The notes under the pieces: model-generated
The model's database searches: none
Told to the model about the DNA's origin: nothing
The model's input: only the letters and a program-made list of their open reading frames with translations
Position numbers and translations under genes: made by a program
Assembly (NCBI RefSeq): GCF_040939455.1
Contig: NC_134112.1
Coordinates: 18,068,501 to 18,132,500, forward strand
Direction of reading: 5' to 3'
From: Microcebus murinus
Lineage: Eukaryota > Chordata > Mammalia > Primates > Cheirogaleidae
DNA: 64,000 nucleotides
In this document: piece after piece, positions 25,016 through 36,458 of the stretch
How the letters are laid out: the number at the start of each line of letters is the position of its first letter
Numbering within the stretch: the stretch's first letter is position 1

Positions 25016-26274
25016 AGACTTGCTCAAATGGAAGTCTGTACCAACACAGACCAATGATACATTTTTGAATAAAAATTTATGGATGGGGTCCATTAAGGTA
25101 GAATAGGACACAGATTAGATTTTCTCCTTATAACATCCCCTCAGATGGCATGTTTCCATGTCTATATAGTTGGTCCAGTATTGCAGTTCTGTTCATGTCT
25201 CTGGACAGCTGATGAATTTACGTAGTTCTTCCAGAGTGTACCTACTATTTTCGGGTATGATCAGAACATCTTGGAAACATTGGGGGCCACCTTTCGTCCT
25301 GGCCTTCCACCCTTGGCTATGAGAGTAATGTTGTCAACCAAAGTTCCCCTCCTGACGATGAGCCATGTATTTAATTTTTCAACCCACCCTATCCATTGGT
25401 TCTATGTGGCCATTCTATTGAGAGTCCCAAATTGAATTTGTATAGATCGCTCATGCAAAAAGCCTTTTAGAGAGAGTGGTGGGCAGGCTCGTGGGGGCGG
25501 AAGGGAGGTTTGGCCCGTGATGGGTCTGACTTTGAATATACTCTCTCATTCTCACACTCTCTCTCCCTTCTCTTCCCCTATTCTGTGAATGCTAGAGGTG
25601 AAATGAAAGTGGATTCCGTCTGTAGAGGAGATTTTAAGAAGCAGGGTGGATAACCAAGGGCTTAGATAAAGTCAGAGAATCTAAAGGATACAGCCCTCTG
25701 TTTTTGGTTAGTGAAGACATTAGATGTGGGAAAAGCACTGAGAACATCCACACCTCTTCCTTCTGTCCCACCAACACGCACGCTGGGGAGTCATGTCACT
25801 GTGCCACCTCCCATGGCTCCCGCACCAAACGTCCCTGGTTTAGGCACAGCTGTCTTCGCTTCCTTGTAACTGATGGGGTTCGGAGGGACCTAGTGCAAAG
25901 GCAGCAGGAGGGAAGGGTGAGGCCTTGAACAGGACCCCACTGGGACGGGATCTTGGGAAGTGAGGGCGGACAGAGCTCTCCGGGAGATGTTAACAGCCCG
26001 ACCCAGCCCAGGGAGGTGGAAGTTTCATTTCATTAGATCACTCCCCAAAGAGAAATTATGGCGCCTGGGGCAAGATAGCATTTGTCATCTTGACTCCTTT
26101 GCATTGCTTGTCAAATCTTAACAGCCCTCCTGGGTCTCTACACATGTCCTGTGTTGGGGTCTCTTTGCCTCTGGTGAAATCTCATTGCTGGAAGTTGTTA
26201 AGAAATGCTGCAGGAGAAGCTCTGGCCTGATTTCTGGAAAATGCACCTTGGTCACTATGAAGCACAATGGGCAG
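25016..26274. other. No feature recognised
   Basis: About 1.26 kb of unique sequence with one GA/CT-rich patch near 25545-25575. Confidence 0.4.
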
Positions 26275-26400
26275 GGGCACAGTGTCGTCTGGCCTGCTTG
26301 GGTTTACATGCAAACTCTCACCCTCGGTCTGTTCGGGCCTTAGTTGCACGGACTGTAAAGTGGAGAAAGTCACAGTGAATGCTCAGGGGCTGTCATGAGG
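26275..26400 (+). repeat. MIR, plus (diverged)
   Basis: Weak MIR pattern: TTGGGTTTACATGCAAACTCTCACC, GGGCCTTAGTTGCACGGACTGTAAAGTGG, GGCTGTCATGAGGA. Confidence 0.5.
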
Positions 26401-26692
26401 ACAGAGGATCTCTGTGCTGCCCACGAAGCACAAGTCCAGGCTGCACAGGGCAGCTGTCGGTCTGATTGGTACCCCATTTCCTCTGCTTGTCGGGTTGCTG
26501 CCTGCTTTACCAGCTCAAAACACTCCTTTAGGGAAGGCAGCAAATGCCAGGGTATATGCAGGGAGGCAGCTCCTAAAACCACGTTCTTCTTGGGAGAGAT
26601 TGATAATTGGGATTGATAATTGATAATGGAATGTGTTGCAAGGGCCCCAGGCACTTCCCAGTGGATCCCAGGAAGGATTACCAAATTTAACC

Positions 26693-26709
26693 AAAAAAAA
26701 AAAAAAAAA

Positions 26710-26740
<31 letters not shown>

Positions 26741-26761
26741 GAAAGAAAAAAGAGAGAGAGA
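26693..26761 (+). repeat. Poly(A) grading into GAA/GA repeat
   Basis: Twenty-six A, then (GAA)n, then GAAA and GA units. It looks like a retroposon tail. The body upstream (26600-26690) matches no SINE or processed gene that I recognise. Confidence 0.85.
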
Positions 26762-26939
26762 ATGTTATTTATTTGGGACATGTCTGCAATTCTGTGATCC
26801 TGTGTTTCACTTGGTGGCAGCCCTAATCCCAGATGCTTTTATATGCCCACATTTGGCCTGCTATGGTTTGCCCATTAATGTGTTTGTCTTCTGCTCCATC
26901 CTATATGACACCAATAAAAATCCATTCTGGAAGAACTCC

Positions 26940-27105
26940 ATAGCCTGGCATGACTTGGTAGCAAGTCTGGCTGCTCCACTCACCAGCTGTGGGTCCCTGG
27001 ACACAGTCCCTGATCTCTCTGAATCTCAGTTTCCTCATCTGCATAACTCCTGCCCTGCCTGTTTAACAGAGTTAGGTGAGCAAACTAGGTATAATGCATA
27101 ACCCG
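26940..27105 (+). repeat. MIR, plus
   Basis: CCAGCTGTGGGTCCCTGGACACAGTCCCTGATCTCTCTGAATCTCAGTTTCCTCATCTGCATAA is a clear MIR core. Confidence 0.88.
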
Positions 27106-27335
27106 GTTCATTGTGTGTGGTGATGCATTCATTAAGCATGAATGTTCTCTGGGCCTAAGCATGCACTGTGTTTCTCCATTTATTGAGGGCTGTGATATGT
27201 GAGATGCAGTAGAAAACTTTCAAAGTCAAAGCAGATTGCAGGAATGAATTCTAACCCGGTTATCAAGCCTGTGATATGAAGATTAATTAGATTGGTCTGA
27301 CAGCTTTATTTTTATGACACTCTGTTGGTTGTCAT

Positions 27336-27405
27336 TGCATTTAGGACAGTATCTTACACATAGTAGGGTTCTCAATAAATGTTTGTTGAATGAATGATTA
27401 AATGA
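27336..27405 (+). repeat. L2/MIR 3' tail, plus
   Basis: TAGGACAGTATCTTACACATAGTAGGGTTCTCAATAAATGTTTGTTGAATGAATGA, the L2-type 3' end. The AATAAA inside belongs to the repeat. Confidence 0.8.
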
Positions 27406-29959
27406 GCCAATAAATGTTACTCTATTCCCTGTCCAATTCTAAGTGCTTGCAAAGCAATTTAGCATTATCTTTGCCTTGGCAGGAGTTTCCTGGCACACGG
27501 ACCGCGTTGAAAGAAGTTTACCTCAAATTACTCCACTCACCCACCACGGGTGCTTCCCACCTGGCAGGCCTTGAGCAATTCTCTCCAGGGCCTGAATCAC
27601 ACGTCCTCAGACTGTGCGAGTCAAACTCAGCATTTACGACTGAAGTAGGTGTAAACGTCCAACCTGCTGATGCTTTTTTCTCCCTCTGGTTTATCCACGC
27701 TCCCAATCTTTCCATTGATTTTTGAGGTGTCTCAAATAAGATTACATGAAAATACTTCAAAAAGCGTAAAACACTGTATACTTTTCTCATTTTCAGTTTG
27801 CATTCGCAGGCTAAGTGAGCCTTCCAGACACCAGCATTTTGGAGAAGGGTAGCGCTGATCTCCTATTCCCTTTCTCTTGCACCTAATAAAGGGGCAGCAT
27901 TTCCCTTTACTCTCCTTTTGTGCCCCTTGAAAACCTTTATCTCATCTTCTGCTTCAGATTTCCTGAATTCCTGTGAATGTGTGTATATGTGTGTGTGTTT
28001 TCTGATTTTATTTTTTTCTTCCTTGGGAATGAGTCAATTTTGCAATGTCTTGGCCACCTTGGTGAATGTCTTCATTCATGTAGAGCCCAGGCTTTCCTCA
28101 CTGGATGATCTTTCACCTTCCACATCCTTTTTTGGTGAATGGTAACAATGCATGAGCTTTGTGACAATTTTCCCTGCAAGAGCACCTGGCTGCCTTGGGG
28201 CCCCTGTTTGAACCTTGATCTTCTTTCTGCAGAGGCTTTTCAATACATCCCTTAAGCCTGTTGAAATCTCCTTTCTTAAAATCCATTTACTTAATTTGAC
28301 CACCTTCCCCTCTTTTCTGAGGGCTCTAGCCCTGGTCCCAAGACCCTGTTTTTATTTTCTATTTCTTGTTGCCCAAACCCCTACGCAAGGCATGAAAAGT
28401 CTGACATTAGAGGAAACACAAGCCTTAAACCTTTCCTTTCCATAGGCCTGAAAATGTCCTCATCTTTGCTGCCCCTGCTAAGGTAACAGGAATGGAAAGT
28501 CCATATACTTTGTGGTCAATTCAAACCTCTCATGTGTCAGGACCAGACACTTGGGTTCAGGAAACCAATAACATCATTTCCTAAATGACATAATTTGATT
28601 CCTAAAAGTCACAAGTAGGCCAAAGTAACCCAAGAGATGATGCTCCTATGTTTTAGAGTTTTGAGTTTTCATAAAGAAGACATGCTTTAAACAGATTGCC
28701 TTCTTCCTTGACCAAGAAAAGAAGACACAAGCACCAAGCCAAGCAGCTCCAGTTTGGTGCAAAATTGCAATTTCATAATTTATCATAAGTCCCTGTTCTG
28801 CTTGTGACCTCCCTTTCTCTCCCTGTCACCTTCTCAGACATACTTACCACCGTATGTTCATATGACAGTCCCATAAAGTGGCGCTGACCCTGGGCCGCTG
28901 AAGCTCACACAATGATCTGTTCTTCTCAGACCTAACACTTGGCTTTCTTGGGATGAGTCACTTGGCTTAAACCCCTGTCTCTGGGATGCCGGGAGCCGGG
29001 AGACTATCCAAAGGAAGCTCTCTTTCTGAAAGCTGTGCAAATTTCACACACATCAATACCTGGAAAATTTACAAGAGGGGACTTGTCTTCACGGGAAGCA
29101 ATCAATTTGTACAGCGTGCCACAAAGCCCAGCCTTGGACGCAGACCTCATCTGCATCCGCACCATGTCCCGTCACTTTTGGATGCTGGTGGCTGATTGCC
29201 CGGTTGGCACCGGGAGGGCAAGTGAGTCAAGCTGAGGCCGTTGCCCAACATTTTTCATCCAAACCAATAACATCTTGGGGATTTTAGTTCAGTGAGTTTT
29301 CCTCGTTTCTGTAAAACATTCATACTGGAATTTGATAATAAGAACATGTTAAATTTTTCTGCAAATGTTTAGAAATGAACCAAGTTACCTGTTTCTTCGT
29401 CAATTTCCTATTGTTCAGTTAGGGAAATGGTGACTGCATTGAATAGGTCTTTTCCCTACTCCTGGTCTTCCCCCTCCTCCCTTCACTCCAGTAAATTCCT
29501 ACTGCTTCACAAGTTAGGTATTTGGGATCTCAAGAGTACCATTCAGGACGCAAGAGCACTATTAAGTGGTTGGTGCGCCAGTGTACTGGGTATAATTTTA
29601 CAGTGTGACAATCCCTACTGCTCCACATGGATGTATATAACTCCCCTCCCAAAGGGCTCAATGTGCCTCTTTATTTATATTTACATCTCATTCCTCATCA
29701 CGACACCCAGAGGTGAAGAGTAGCAGACAACTATTTCTTCTGATTTTCCAAGTCAGGAAAAGGATGCAGAGATTGGGCTACTTTATCTAAAATCACCCAG
29801 GAACTCCAGGGCACAAACTCTTCACGATGCTCATTTGATACTTGGTATGACCCAAAGCAAGAACTATGGGAATCACACTCTTTCCTTTGCCGGTTTGCCT
29901 TAAGCAAGTACCCTGGATCATACAGCAAGGAATCAGTGACAAGAGCCTGTGAGCCCTGG
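27406..29959. other. 2.5 kb with no feature recognised
   Basis: Unique sequence. A possible very diverged reverse MIR lies near 29740-29800 (AAAATCACCCAGGAACTCC). Frames of up to 103 codons show no protein family. Confidence 0.4.
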
Positions 29960-30130
29960 GTGGGAATGGACACACCTGGCTTCTAGCCTGACTTCAGTGC
30001 TACCATGCTTCGTGGCTTTGAGCAAAGTCCTTTAAGCCTCTGGCCTAAGCCTCCTCTTCTATAAAGTAAGAGAGTTAAAGACAATGACCTCTAAGGCTGT
30101 TTTCCACTTGAGCCATTTACTATCCTGTGA
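29960..30130 (+). repeat. MIR, plus
   Basis: CTGACTTCAGTGCTACCATGCTTCGTGGCTTTGAGCAAAGTCCTTTAAGCCTCTGGCC, then CCTCTTCTATAAAGTAAGAG. Confidence 0.75.
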
Positions 30131-31654
30131 TTGACCTGTTGGGGTAAGTGGGTTCTGAGAAGGACGGCTGAATAACCCACTTCCCAGGGACAATGCCGAG
30201 AACTGCAGCATACGGAGATTGCAACCGGTCCAATCCTACATGGTGGGGTTCATGTCCTTTTTTAACCTGGGACCTCAGCACAAACCAGACAAGTGACTGT
30301 GAGCCAATGGCCTACAGCTATCATGTCACCTTCCCATTCCCCTCAGTAGGCCTCCACGAAACACCCTCCCGGTGACAAGAAACTCACTCCCTCAAAAGCT
30401 AGCTCGGTTCCATTCCAAACATCTCTAACTGTTGGGCCAGGCCACGCTCAGTCCTAGGTCCCAAGTCCTGAGAAAGTCGCTTTGCAAAACCCGAAGCCCG
30501 TGCAGAACCAGCCTGCGTTTTTCCAGGAAGGCGTTGGGAGTCAGGATTTCCTCCTGTCCCCAAAGAGCAAGGAGGTGTGGGGGTCTTCTGTTCTGTGAAG
30601 ACACAGCCATGCATGTGCTCTAAAGGAAAAAAAAATGCACTGGGCATAATCCCAAAGCTAGAACGGAAGAGTTTCCAAACAGACCAATAGTTGCTCAAAC
30701 TGATATTTGAGACTTCCAGGTAAAAGAGCCGGTGCTCAACCAGGACTCCTGAGGGAAATTCTGGCGGCAGCAGTTTCTTTTATTTTAACTCTGTTTTCTT
30801 CAGGATGAACGTGCCCTCTCTGGGTGGTCTAAGTGCCAAGTGGCCTCGCCTTGCAGGGTGGCATGCGCCAACGCTGCCCTGGGATTGGGCTCAACTCTGG
30901 GCCCACAGACTGGTTTCTGTCCTAGAAGCGTCCTGCCTCTGTCCTGTGCTCTCACCCACACACCCACGCTGCTTGGAAAGTTCTTCAGTAAACATTTAAC
31001 TGTGACTAATGTGCTGATGTACAAGTTGTAAGCAACCCCTAACCAAGGAGAAAGGCTGGCGGGAGTCTCTGGGGACTGACGGCACCGCGCTGTGCCACAG
31101 GACGCCCCTACGAAGGCCATTAACAAGCCGAGGTGACAGACACATGGTTAAGAGGTGAAAAGAGAACCTTGGGGGAAATGAGCCATTAACATCAGCGAGG
31201 AGAGGAGGCAAGTGTGAAGTGTAACAGCCGAGCAGGGCTTCCGTGGTTCAACCCTCCGTCCGAGTTCCCTTGCGGACCCTTCGGAGTCCAGGAGAGTGGG
31301 GTCTAGTATGACTGCCCCCTGAACTTCTTTGGGCATTAAGTGGCTTGGCTGTGACGGCTAATGAGATAGAGAAGCCCAGGAATTATTAATTTGGCCATAA
31401 CTTGGCCAACAGTTTCACAACTTTACAGATTTTAAAATACTAACCTCAGAAAAGTGTCATCCAACTCAAAAATTGCCACCCTCCATGGAGAAGCAGGACG
31501 GATCGTTTGACAGTCCCTGAGGTTCCTCCACAAGTCCCTTCCTTAGGTGCCAGCACTTCGCATCATTGGCTCCTGGAACATTCTCTCTTACGTGAACCCC
31601 AATTTACCCCAGTGCCATTTCAGCCTGATTCGTTGTGTTAGAGAAACAGTGAGG
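30131..31654. other. No feature recognised
   Basis: About 1.5 kb unique sequence. Overlapping frames at 30399-31336 on both strands without splice context. Confidence 0.4.
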
Positions 31655-31880
31655 GGTGGTGGGAAAGAGCAGTCGACTTGGAAGGGTTTGAATTCCTAGG
31701 ATTTCTAGCTGTGCAATCTGGGACAAAATAAATAACCTTTCTGGGCCTCAGCTTCCTTGTCAGAAAAACATGGACCATCACTCAGGGGCGTTGCGGGAAT
31801 GAAGTAAGATACAGTCCTATAAGAATTGCTGATGCGGTGCCTGACACAGAGAAGGACTCTAGAAGTAGCACTTAACTTAG
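31655..31880 (+). repeat. MIR, plus
   Basis: GAGCAGTCGACTTGGAAGGGTTTGAATTCC, CTGGGCCTCAGCTTCCTTGTCAGAAAAACATGG, GGCGTTGCGGGAATGAAG, TGCCTGACACAGAGAAGGAC. Confidence 0.85.
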
Positions 31881-33060
31881 GAGCTCTTTTTGACTCTTCG
31901 ACATGAATCTATGTTAGATTAGATACGAGGTGGGCTGGACGGTGGGAGGTGGAGGTGACTGTCTCTGCCTGGTAGACAGAACCTCCATCTGCACACTCAC
32001 GTCCCTACGCCTCATGACATCCAGCGCTCCGAGGGCCGCGCACCTGCACCCCTCTGTGGTGGCTGTGTTGTCACCCGTGGTGTCGCTGCCCTAAGTCAGT
32101 CAGAAGAGAAGGTGCGTGTGTGCCTGACTGCCTGTGTTTCCTCCTCCATTTTTTCTCCAGGCTGATCCCAAGCTGGGCAAGACACCCGGGTCAGCATCAG
32201 GGCGGCTACTGTGCCCACGGAAACAGCACGCACAGTTTGGGCTTGGGGTTACCGTCACTGAAGAGCCATCATAGGTGTTTTACATTTCACCCCAGGAAGG
32301 ACAATTTCTCTTTGTGCCTTTTCTTAGGCTGCCTATGCTCCGGCACGTAGAATACAGCTGCACATTATTTCCTCTGAAACTTCTTACAGCACTTAAATGA
32401 ATAATCCCACAGTGTTTTCATTAAAAATAGATTTTTAAAAAGTTGTTCCAGGAATTCTCGCCTGGCGTTGCTTCCGTGGTCTATAAGAAGTTGAATTTGA
32501 AAGTGACCCCCCTGAGAAATACTATCGAGTGGAAGCAAAAGCCAAAACATAAAATGAGCGTGGAAAACTCAGTTCTTAGGAGGTTTTGCCAATAAAAGAG
32601 CGCAGGAGGCAAGCCACTGGTTACGGAGCCTCTAACACGAACCTGGGTGCTCACTGTGAAGGGGAGGGTTCTCAAATGCTGAACATTCCTAGCACCAACC
32701 TCGCAGTTTCATAAATTACGATTTTATTTTCACAGCCATATCTTTCCTCCTGAAGCAGCCGGGTCTCTGACAACTCAATTTATATTTGCACAGGACATTA
32801 TATCATGTCCTGTCATGATATCGTGTATCTTCAAGGACGTGATGTCACACTTCAGAATCAATTTTTCTTAATGGGCATTTCAACAGCTCTCGTGTGGGGG
32901 TGGGGAGGGGGTGGCGGACGTCTACGTTGGGCCGTGTGCAGTGCAGGGATTAGAGGGAACCGCACCTCACGGGGGGAAATGTCTGCTTCTCTTTGGGCTC
33001 AATCACACCGAGAACATTCTTTAAAGTCTCATTCACTCTCAGGTTCCCAGTTCATCCACC
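31881..33060. other. No gene recognised
   Basis: About 1.2 kb. A short hairpin (8-bp arms ATATCATG/CATGATAT, 6-base loop) sits at 32800-32821. Otherwise nothing recognisable. Confidence 0.4.
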
Positions 33061-33153
33061 TGTGAAAGGATATAAAAAAAATATATTTAGTAATTAGTAA
33101 AACAAAAAAGCCAAAGCAAAACAAAACAAAAAACCCCATAAAATCCTATAGCT

Positions 33154-33469
33154 CAAGGATCAGCAAACATTTTCTGTAAAAGCCCAAAGAGTGAATAATT
33201 CTGGCTCCTAGGCTCAGCCCTGCCACTGTAGCGTGAGAACAGCCCCAGATGACGTCCATGGATGGGCAAGTCTGTGTTCCAATAAAACTTTATGAATATG
33301 GACACTGAAATTTGGATTTCATGCCATTTTCATGTGTCAGGAAATATTGTTATTCTTTTGATTTTTGGAAGCATTAAAAAATGTAAATGTAAATGTATCG
33401 TTCACACAGGCTGCACAAAAGCAGGCCAGGGGACAGATTTGGCCTGCGGCCTGTGCTTTGCCGACCCCG
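33154..33469 (+). mobile_element. Nonautonomous hAT-type DNA transposon
   Basis: The left end AAGGATCAGCAAAC and the right end CTTTGCCGACCCC are worn inverted termini of the CAGTGGTCGGCAAAC type. Inside are TTTTCTGTAAAAGCCC, the CACTGTAGCGTGAGAACAGCC block, TGTGTTCCAATAAAACTTTAT and GGACAGATTTGGCCTGCGGCC. The AATAAA is part of the element, not a gene's polyadenylation site. I am sure of the repeat, less sure of the hAT subgroup. Confidence 0.82.
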
Positions 33470-34244
33470 GCTCGAGAAAGGAGATCTTTACATATCAAAA
33501 AATGCATAAGCTATTTTTATTTCAGCTTAATTCTTGTGAAGTATGAATCATTCGAACTTTGATTTCTCTCTCATGTCACTAACAACTCAGTGAGGGATTA
33601 TAAAACGGGGGTGGAATTTTATCTCTCTCTGTGGCGGCCCAGACACCCTCCCAAAGAATAGAAGTGCAACGTGCCTACGAGCACATGCCTGGGGGGCACA
33701 CGTGCTCTACACATGTGTGAGCCTCGGCGTCTACACAGGAGGAAGTAGGATTCGGGTGAGAGAGAGAGAGGCTCCTTTTAAAAGGATCAGAAGCAGAAGC
33801 GGCAGTTCCACTCCCTGTGTTTAATAATCACAAAGCTGGACTTACAGTCCTTATCAAACCATTTCGGCAGGGCCTGCATCATTTCACCCATTTCAACAAA
33901 CTGTCCCAGCGAGGAGAAAGATTAGACTGTGTATGTTTATTCTCTGTGGAGTTATGGCTGTGTTCTCCTCAAGAGAATGAGATATGGAAACAAAAGTTTA
34001 CTTAGCCCCGTCCGTCTCTGACGGGTTCCCGTGACGGGGCAAAGTCGTGCCGTCTGTGCTCGTGTGCTCAGGTGACAGGAAGGGAAGCTGTGCATGGTGC
34101 CCTTCCCTCTGGAGATGCACATTCTTAATGGGGGAAGGAGGAGGGGCCCTGTGCTCTGTGCCTCAGTTGTACCTGGGGTGGGGGGGAGGCCTGGGGGAGG
34201 GTCCTGCAAAGCAGGGCAGGATAGGGGAGTCAGTGTGATGAGAA
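33470..34244. other. No feature recognised
   Basis: About 770 bases of unique sequence, G-rich near 34130-34200. Confidence 0.4.
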
Positions 34245-34390
34245 TCCCACGACATTAGAGCTGGAAGAGACCCTTAGAATCACTCCTTCCTGCCTAGAAG
34301 GGGAGAGTGACCCAGAAGGAGGGTGGTGATTGTCCAAGGCCTCCCAGGATTAGGGGACCAGGCGCAGATGGAAACACTGAAACAGGTGGA
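34245..34390 (-). repeat. MIR-like fragment, minus
   Basis: TTAGAGCTGGAAGAGACCCTTAGAATCACTCC, then GAGAGTGACCCAGAAGGAGG and TTGTCCAAGGCCTCCCAGGATTAG. This is the diverged reverse MIR-type order. Confidence 0.5.
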
Positions 34391-35204
34391 CCAGCCCAGG
34401 GTCCCTCTGCCACTCTGCACTACAGGGACAAAGGTGGAGTCAGAGTGAAGAAGCTGCCCCTGGCCCCCCAAGTCCCCCACCCGGGTCCAGGCTCCAGTAG
34501 GCTCTCTTCCGGCACCCTCCCGGGGCAAGTGCAGTGTTGTGACTGTTGAGCCTGGCCACCAAGGAGGACCCAGGGCTGGCCAGCGTGCGGCCACCCAGCT
34601 ACACATCAAAGGGCATGGGGGGTTATTCCAGGCCCACGCCACCTTTCCACAGAGACGTTTTAGAAAAAGGCTGAGGACTCCGGTGGAGCTCCAACCTTGA
34701 TGAGAGCAGGAAACTTGGGGAAATGTGTAGAAATTTCTCTGAAGCCTCGAGAGACCCAGCATGACTGCTCTAGTGCCTGGGGCAGGATGAGGGTGGGTCT
34801 CACGCTGCTGTGATCCCCTCGTGGGGGACTTGGGAGTGGTCCATGCCCACTACTCACCCCTCTAACACACATGGGGCGCTGCCAGGGGCAAATGGCCAAT
34901 GACTGGGCTTGGGGTAAAACCCCGACATGCAACTGCTCCCCCTGCTCCCTCTGTAGGGGCCCCTCTTCCGTGAGAGGCCCAGGCGGGTGAGGTGACTGTG
35001 AGGTCCAAGCCATGCCAGCATTCTCTTTCCAACACTGGGCACGGTTTGCATTACTTTGGATTTCAGACAGCTGTGCTAATAATGTCACACTTTACTGTGT
35101 AAGGGAAGACAATGCCAACTCAATGAAAGGGAAAAGTTGGCCATCTAGACCCATCTATCCAAGGCATTGACTGCAAAATTCTTCATGCATATTCATTAAA
35201 AACA
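34391..35204. other. No gene recognised
   Basis: GC-rich unique sequence. Two overlapping minus frames of 142-160 codons (34280-34762, 34660-35088) have low-complexity Pro/Ser/Trp-rich translations and no splice or family support. Confidence 0.4.
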
Positions 35205-35400
35205 TAAAAGGCCTGTACTTACCCAGTACCTACCCCAGGCCAGGCATTTCCCTAGGTTTTCTCATGGAATCCTTATAAGGAGCATGTGAGAAAGTTGAAG
35301 CTGAGAGAGGTAAAGTTGCCCAAAGGTATAAAGCCAGTAGTGGGGCAGAGCCAGTGTTTAAAGCTGGGCCTGTTTGGCTCCAAATTCCCCATTATGCTGC
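35205..35400 (-). repeat. MIR, minus
   Basis: ACCTACCCCAGGCCAGGCATTTCCCTAGG, GGAATCCTTATAAGGAGCATG, GAAGCTGAGAGAGGTAAAGTTGCCCAAAGG, then AGTAGTGGGGCAGAGCCAG. Clear reverse MIR order. Confidence 0.88.
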
Positions 35401-35430
35401 AAAACAAAGGTAAGATAAAGCAACCTTTCA

Positions 35431-35436
35431 TTTATT
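35431..35436 (-). terminator. Polyadenylation signal AATAAA for the candidate exon
   Basis: TTTATT on the plus strand reads AATAAA on the minus strand, about 92 bases past the TAA of the open frame at 35528-35824. A T-rich stretch follows downstream on the minus strand (TTACCTTTGTTTTGC), as expected of a cleavage site. This supports a terminal exon ending near 35405-35420. Confidence 0.5.
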
Positions 35437-35527
35437 AAGGAAAATAAAACCCCACCACCAACAAACTTTTGTGCTCTCTTTCCTACTGATCATGTCTTCT
35501 CTTTAATCTTGGGCGCTAGGAACGAGT

Positions 35528-35824
35528 TTAGTAGCGAGATTTCCTTTGTGACTGTACTTGGGGGATGTATCGAGGAACCTCGACATCCACCACGTGAGTC
35601 AGTGGGCCTGGCGGTGGCAGCTGTGGGCTTGCCTGGAGCCTCGTGTCATCTGGGATGTGCCGGTGCTTCTCTCTGCACCTTTGCCTGAGCTGGCCATGCG
35701 TGGCCAGGGTCCTTCGCTCCTCGGGCTCATGGGCCATCTCCAAGTGCTGCTTCGCTCCAATCACAAGGAGCCGATTGCCAGGAAAGACCAGATGGACATT
35801 TTCAGTGGGGATGTACAGTGGTGT
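35528..35824 (-). CDS. Unrecognised terminal coding exon (98 residues, C-terminal part only)
   Basis: I do not recognise this protein. On the minus strand a pyrimidine tract (CTCTCCCTCTCTCTTCCTCTGAGCTCCCAG by position 35825-35854) ends in a CAG acceptor. The frame then runs open, phase 0, for 98 codons to TAA at 35528-35530. GC-ending codons dominate, as in real mammalian exons. Residues 4-8 read YIPTE and 9-23 NVHLVFPGNRLLVIG, a buried beta-strand-like segment. Residues 24-66 are charged and helix-like (KQHLEMAHEPEERR, CREKHRHIPDD). A proline-rich linker follows at 69-75. The end is VPRYIPQVQSQRKSRY. No signal peptide or membrane segment is seen. An AATAAA lies about 90 bases past the stop. 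The upstream exons must lie at higher coordinates, perhaps beyond the window. I could not identify them. A decayed gene remnant is the main alternative. The opposite-strand frames (35558-35869, 35643-36224) are shadows. Confidence 0.5.
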   Translation of the reverse strand, partial: TPLYIPTENVHLVFPGNRLLVIGAKQHLEMAHEPEERRTLATHGQLRQRCREKHRHIPDDTRLQASPQLPPPGPLTHVVDVEVPRYIPQVQSQRKSRY

Positions 35825-35854
35825 CTGGGAGCTCAGAGGAAGAGAGAGGGAGAG

Positions 35855-36456
35855 ATGGCCCCAGCCTAGGGTGATTCATGTGTGCGTGTCCTTTGACTCC
35901 GAATGCCTGGTGCCTCCAGTCTGTTTCCCGCCGTTATGGACAGTGGGTGAAGAGCTACAGCTGCGCTGGGGGCAGAGCCTTGTGGCTAGGATCAGGCATG
36001 CCAGGGACCTGGGAGATGGGTGTGGGTGGGAGAATGTGGCTGTGGGGCCCTGGGGGAATGGTTCTAGCCCTGGATATTTCAGTTTATCTTGGGTGGAAAA
36101 GGAGTTCCCCCCAGTGGCTCTGCCAAGAATGTTGATGTCACAGGGAAAGGGAATAGAGTTTGATCGTGTGTCACACAGAACTGGGAACAGGCTGCTTAGT
36201 GGGACACCCTTATCAATTAGGTAACGTCTGTTCATGATTGAGGAACTGTGTTCTGCACTGCTCCAGCTGTTGGCGTGTTAGCAAACATCTGTAAAGGGCG
36301 TGGCACCTTGTGGGAAAAGGTTTTCTTGGACTGGATCTCACTGGCCTGAGCCCTAAGAGACTGACACAGCAGCGGCACCACAGAACAACGTGGCAGAAAT
36401 GTGGACGGGGCACAGGAGGCAGCTATGGGTGGGATTTGGGTTTCAATTCCAGGAAA
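35855..36456. other. No feature recognised (would be intron of the candidate gene)
   Basis: About 600 bases. A 119-codon minus frame (35876-36235) and a plus frame overlap here, and neither is protein-like. Confidence 0.4.
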
Positions 36457-36458
36457 TA

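Noticed and set aside
26370..26761. Processed pseudogene ending in poly(A)
   Set aside because: The poly(A)/GAA tail is real, but the upstream body matches no gene or SINE I recognise and no target duplication is visible.
33270..33290. Polyadenylation signal CCAATAAAACTTTAT as a gene end
   Set aside because: It is a standard internal part of the hAT-type repeat at 33154-33469.
34280..35088. Two overlapping minus frames of 142-160 codons
   Set aside because: Part is a MIR-like repeat. Compositionally biased, with no acceptor or polyadenylation context like that at 35528-35824.
35643..36224. 193-codon plus frame
   Set aside because: Shadow of the minus-strand exon candidate. It has no splice context of its own.
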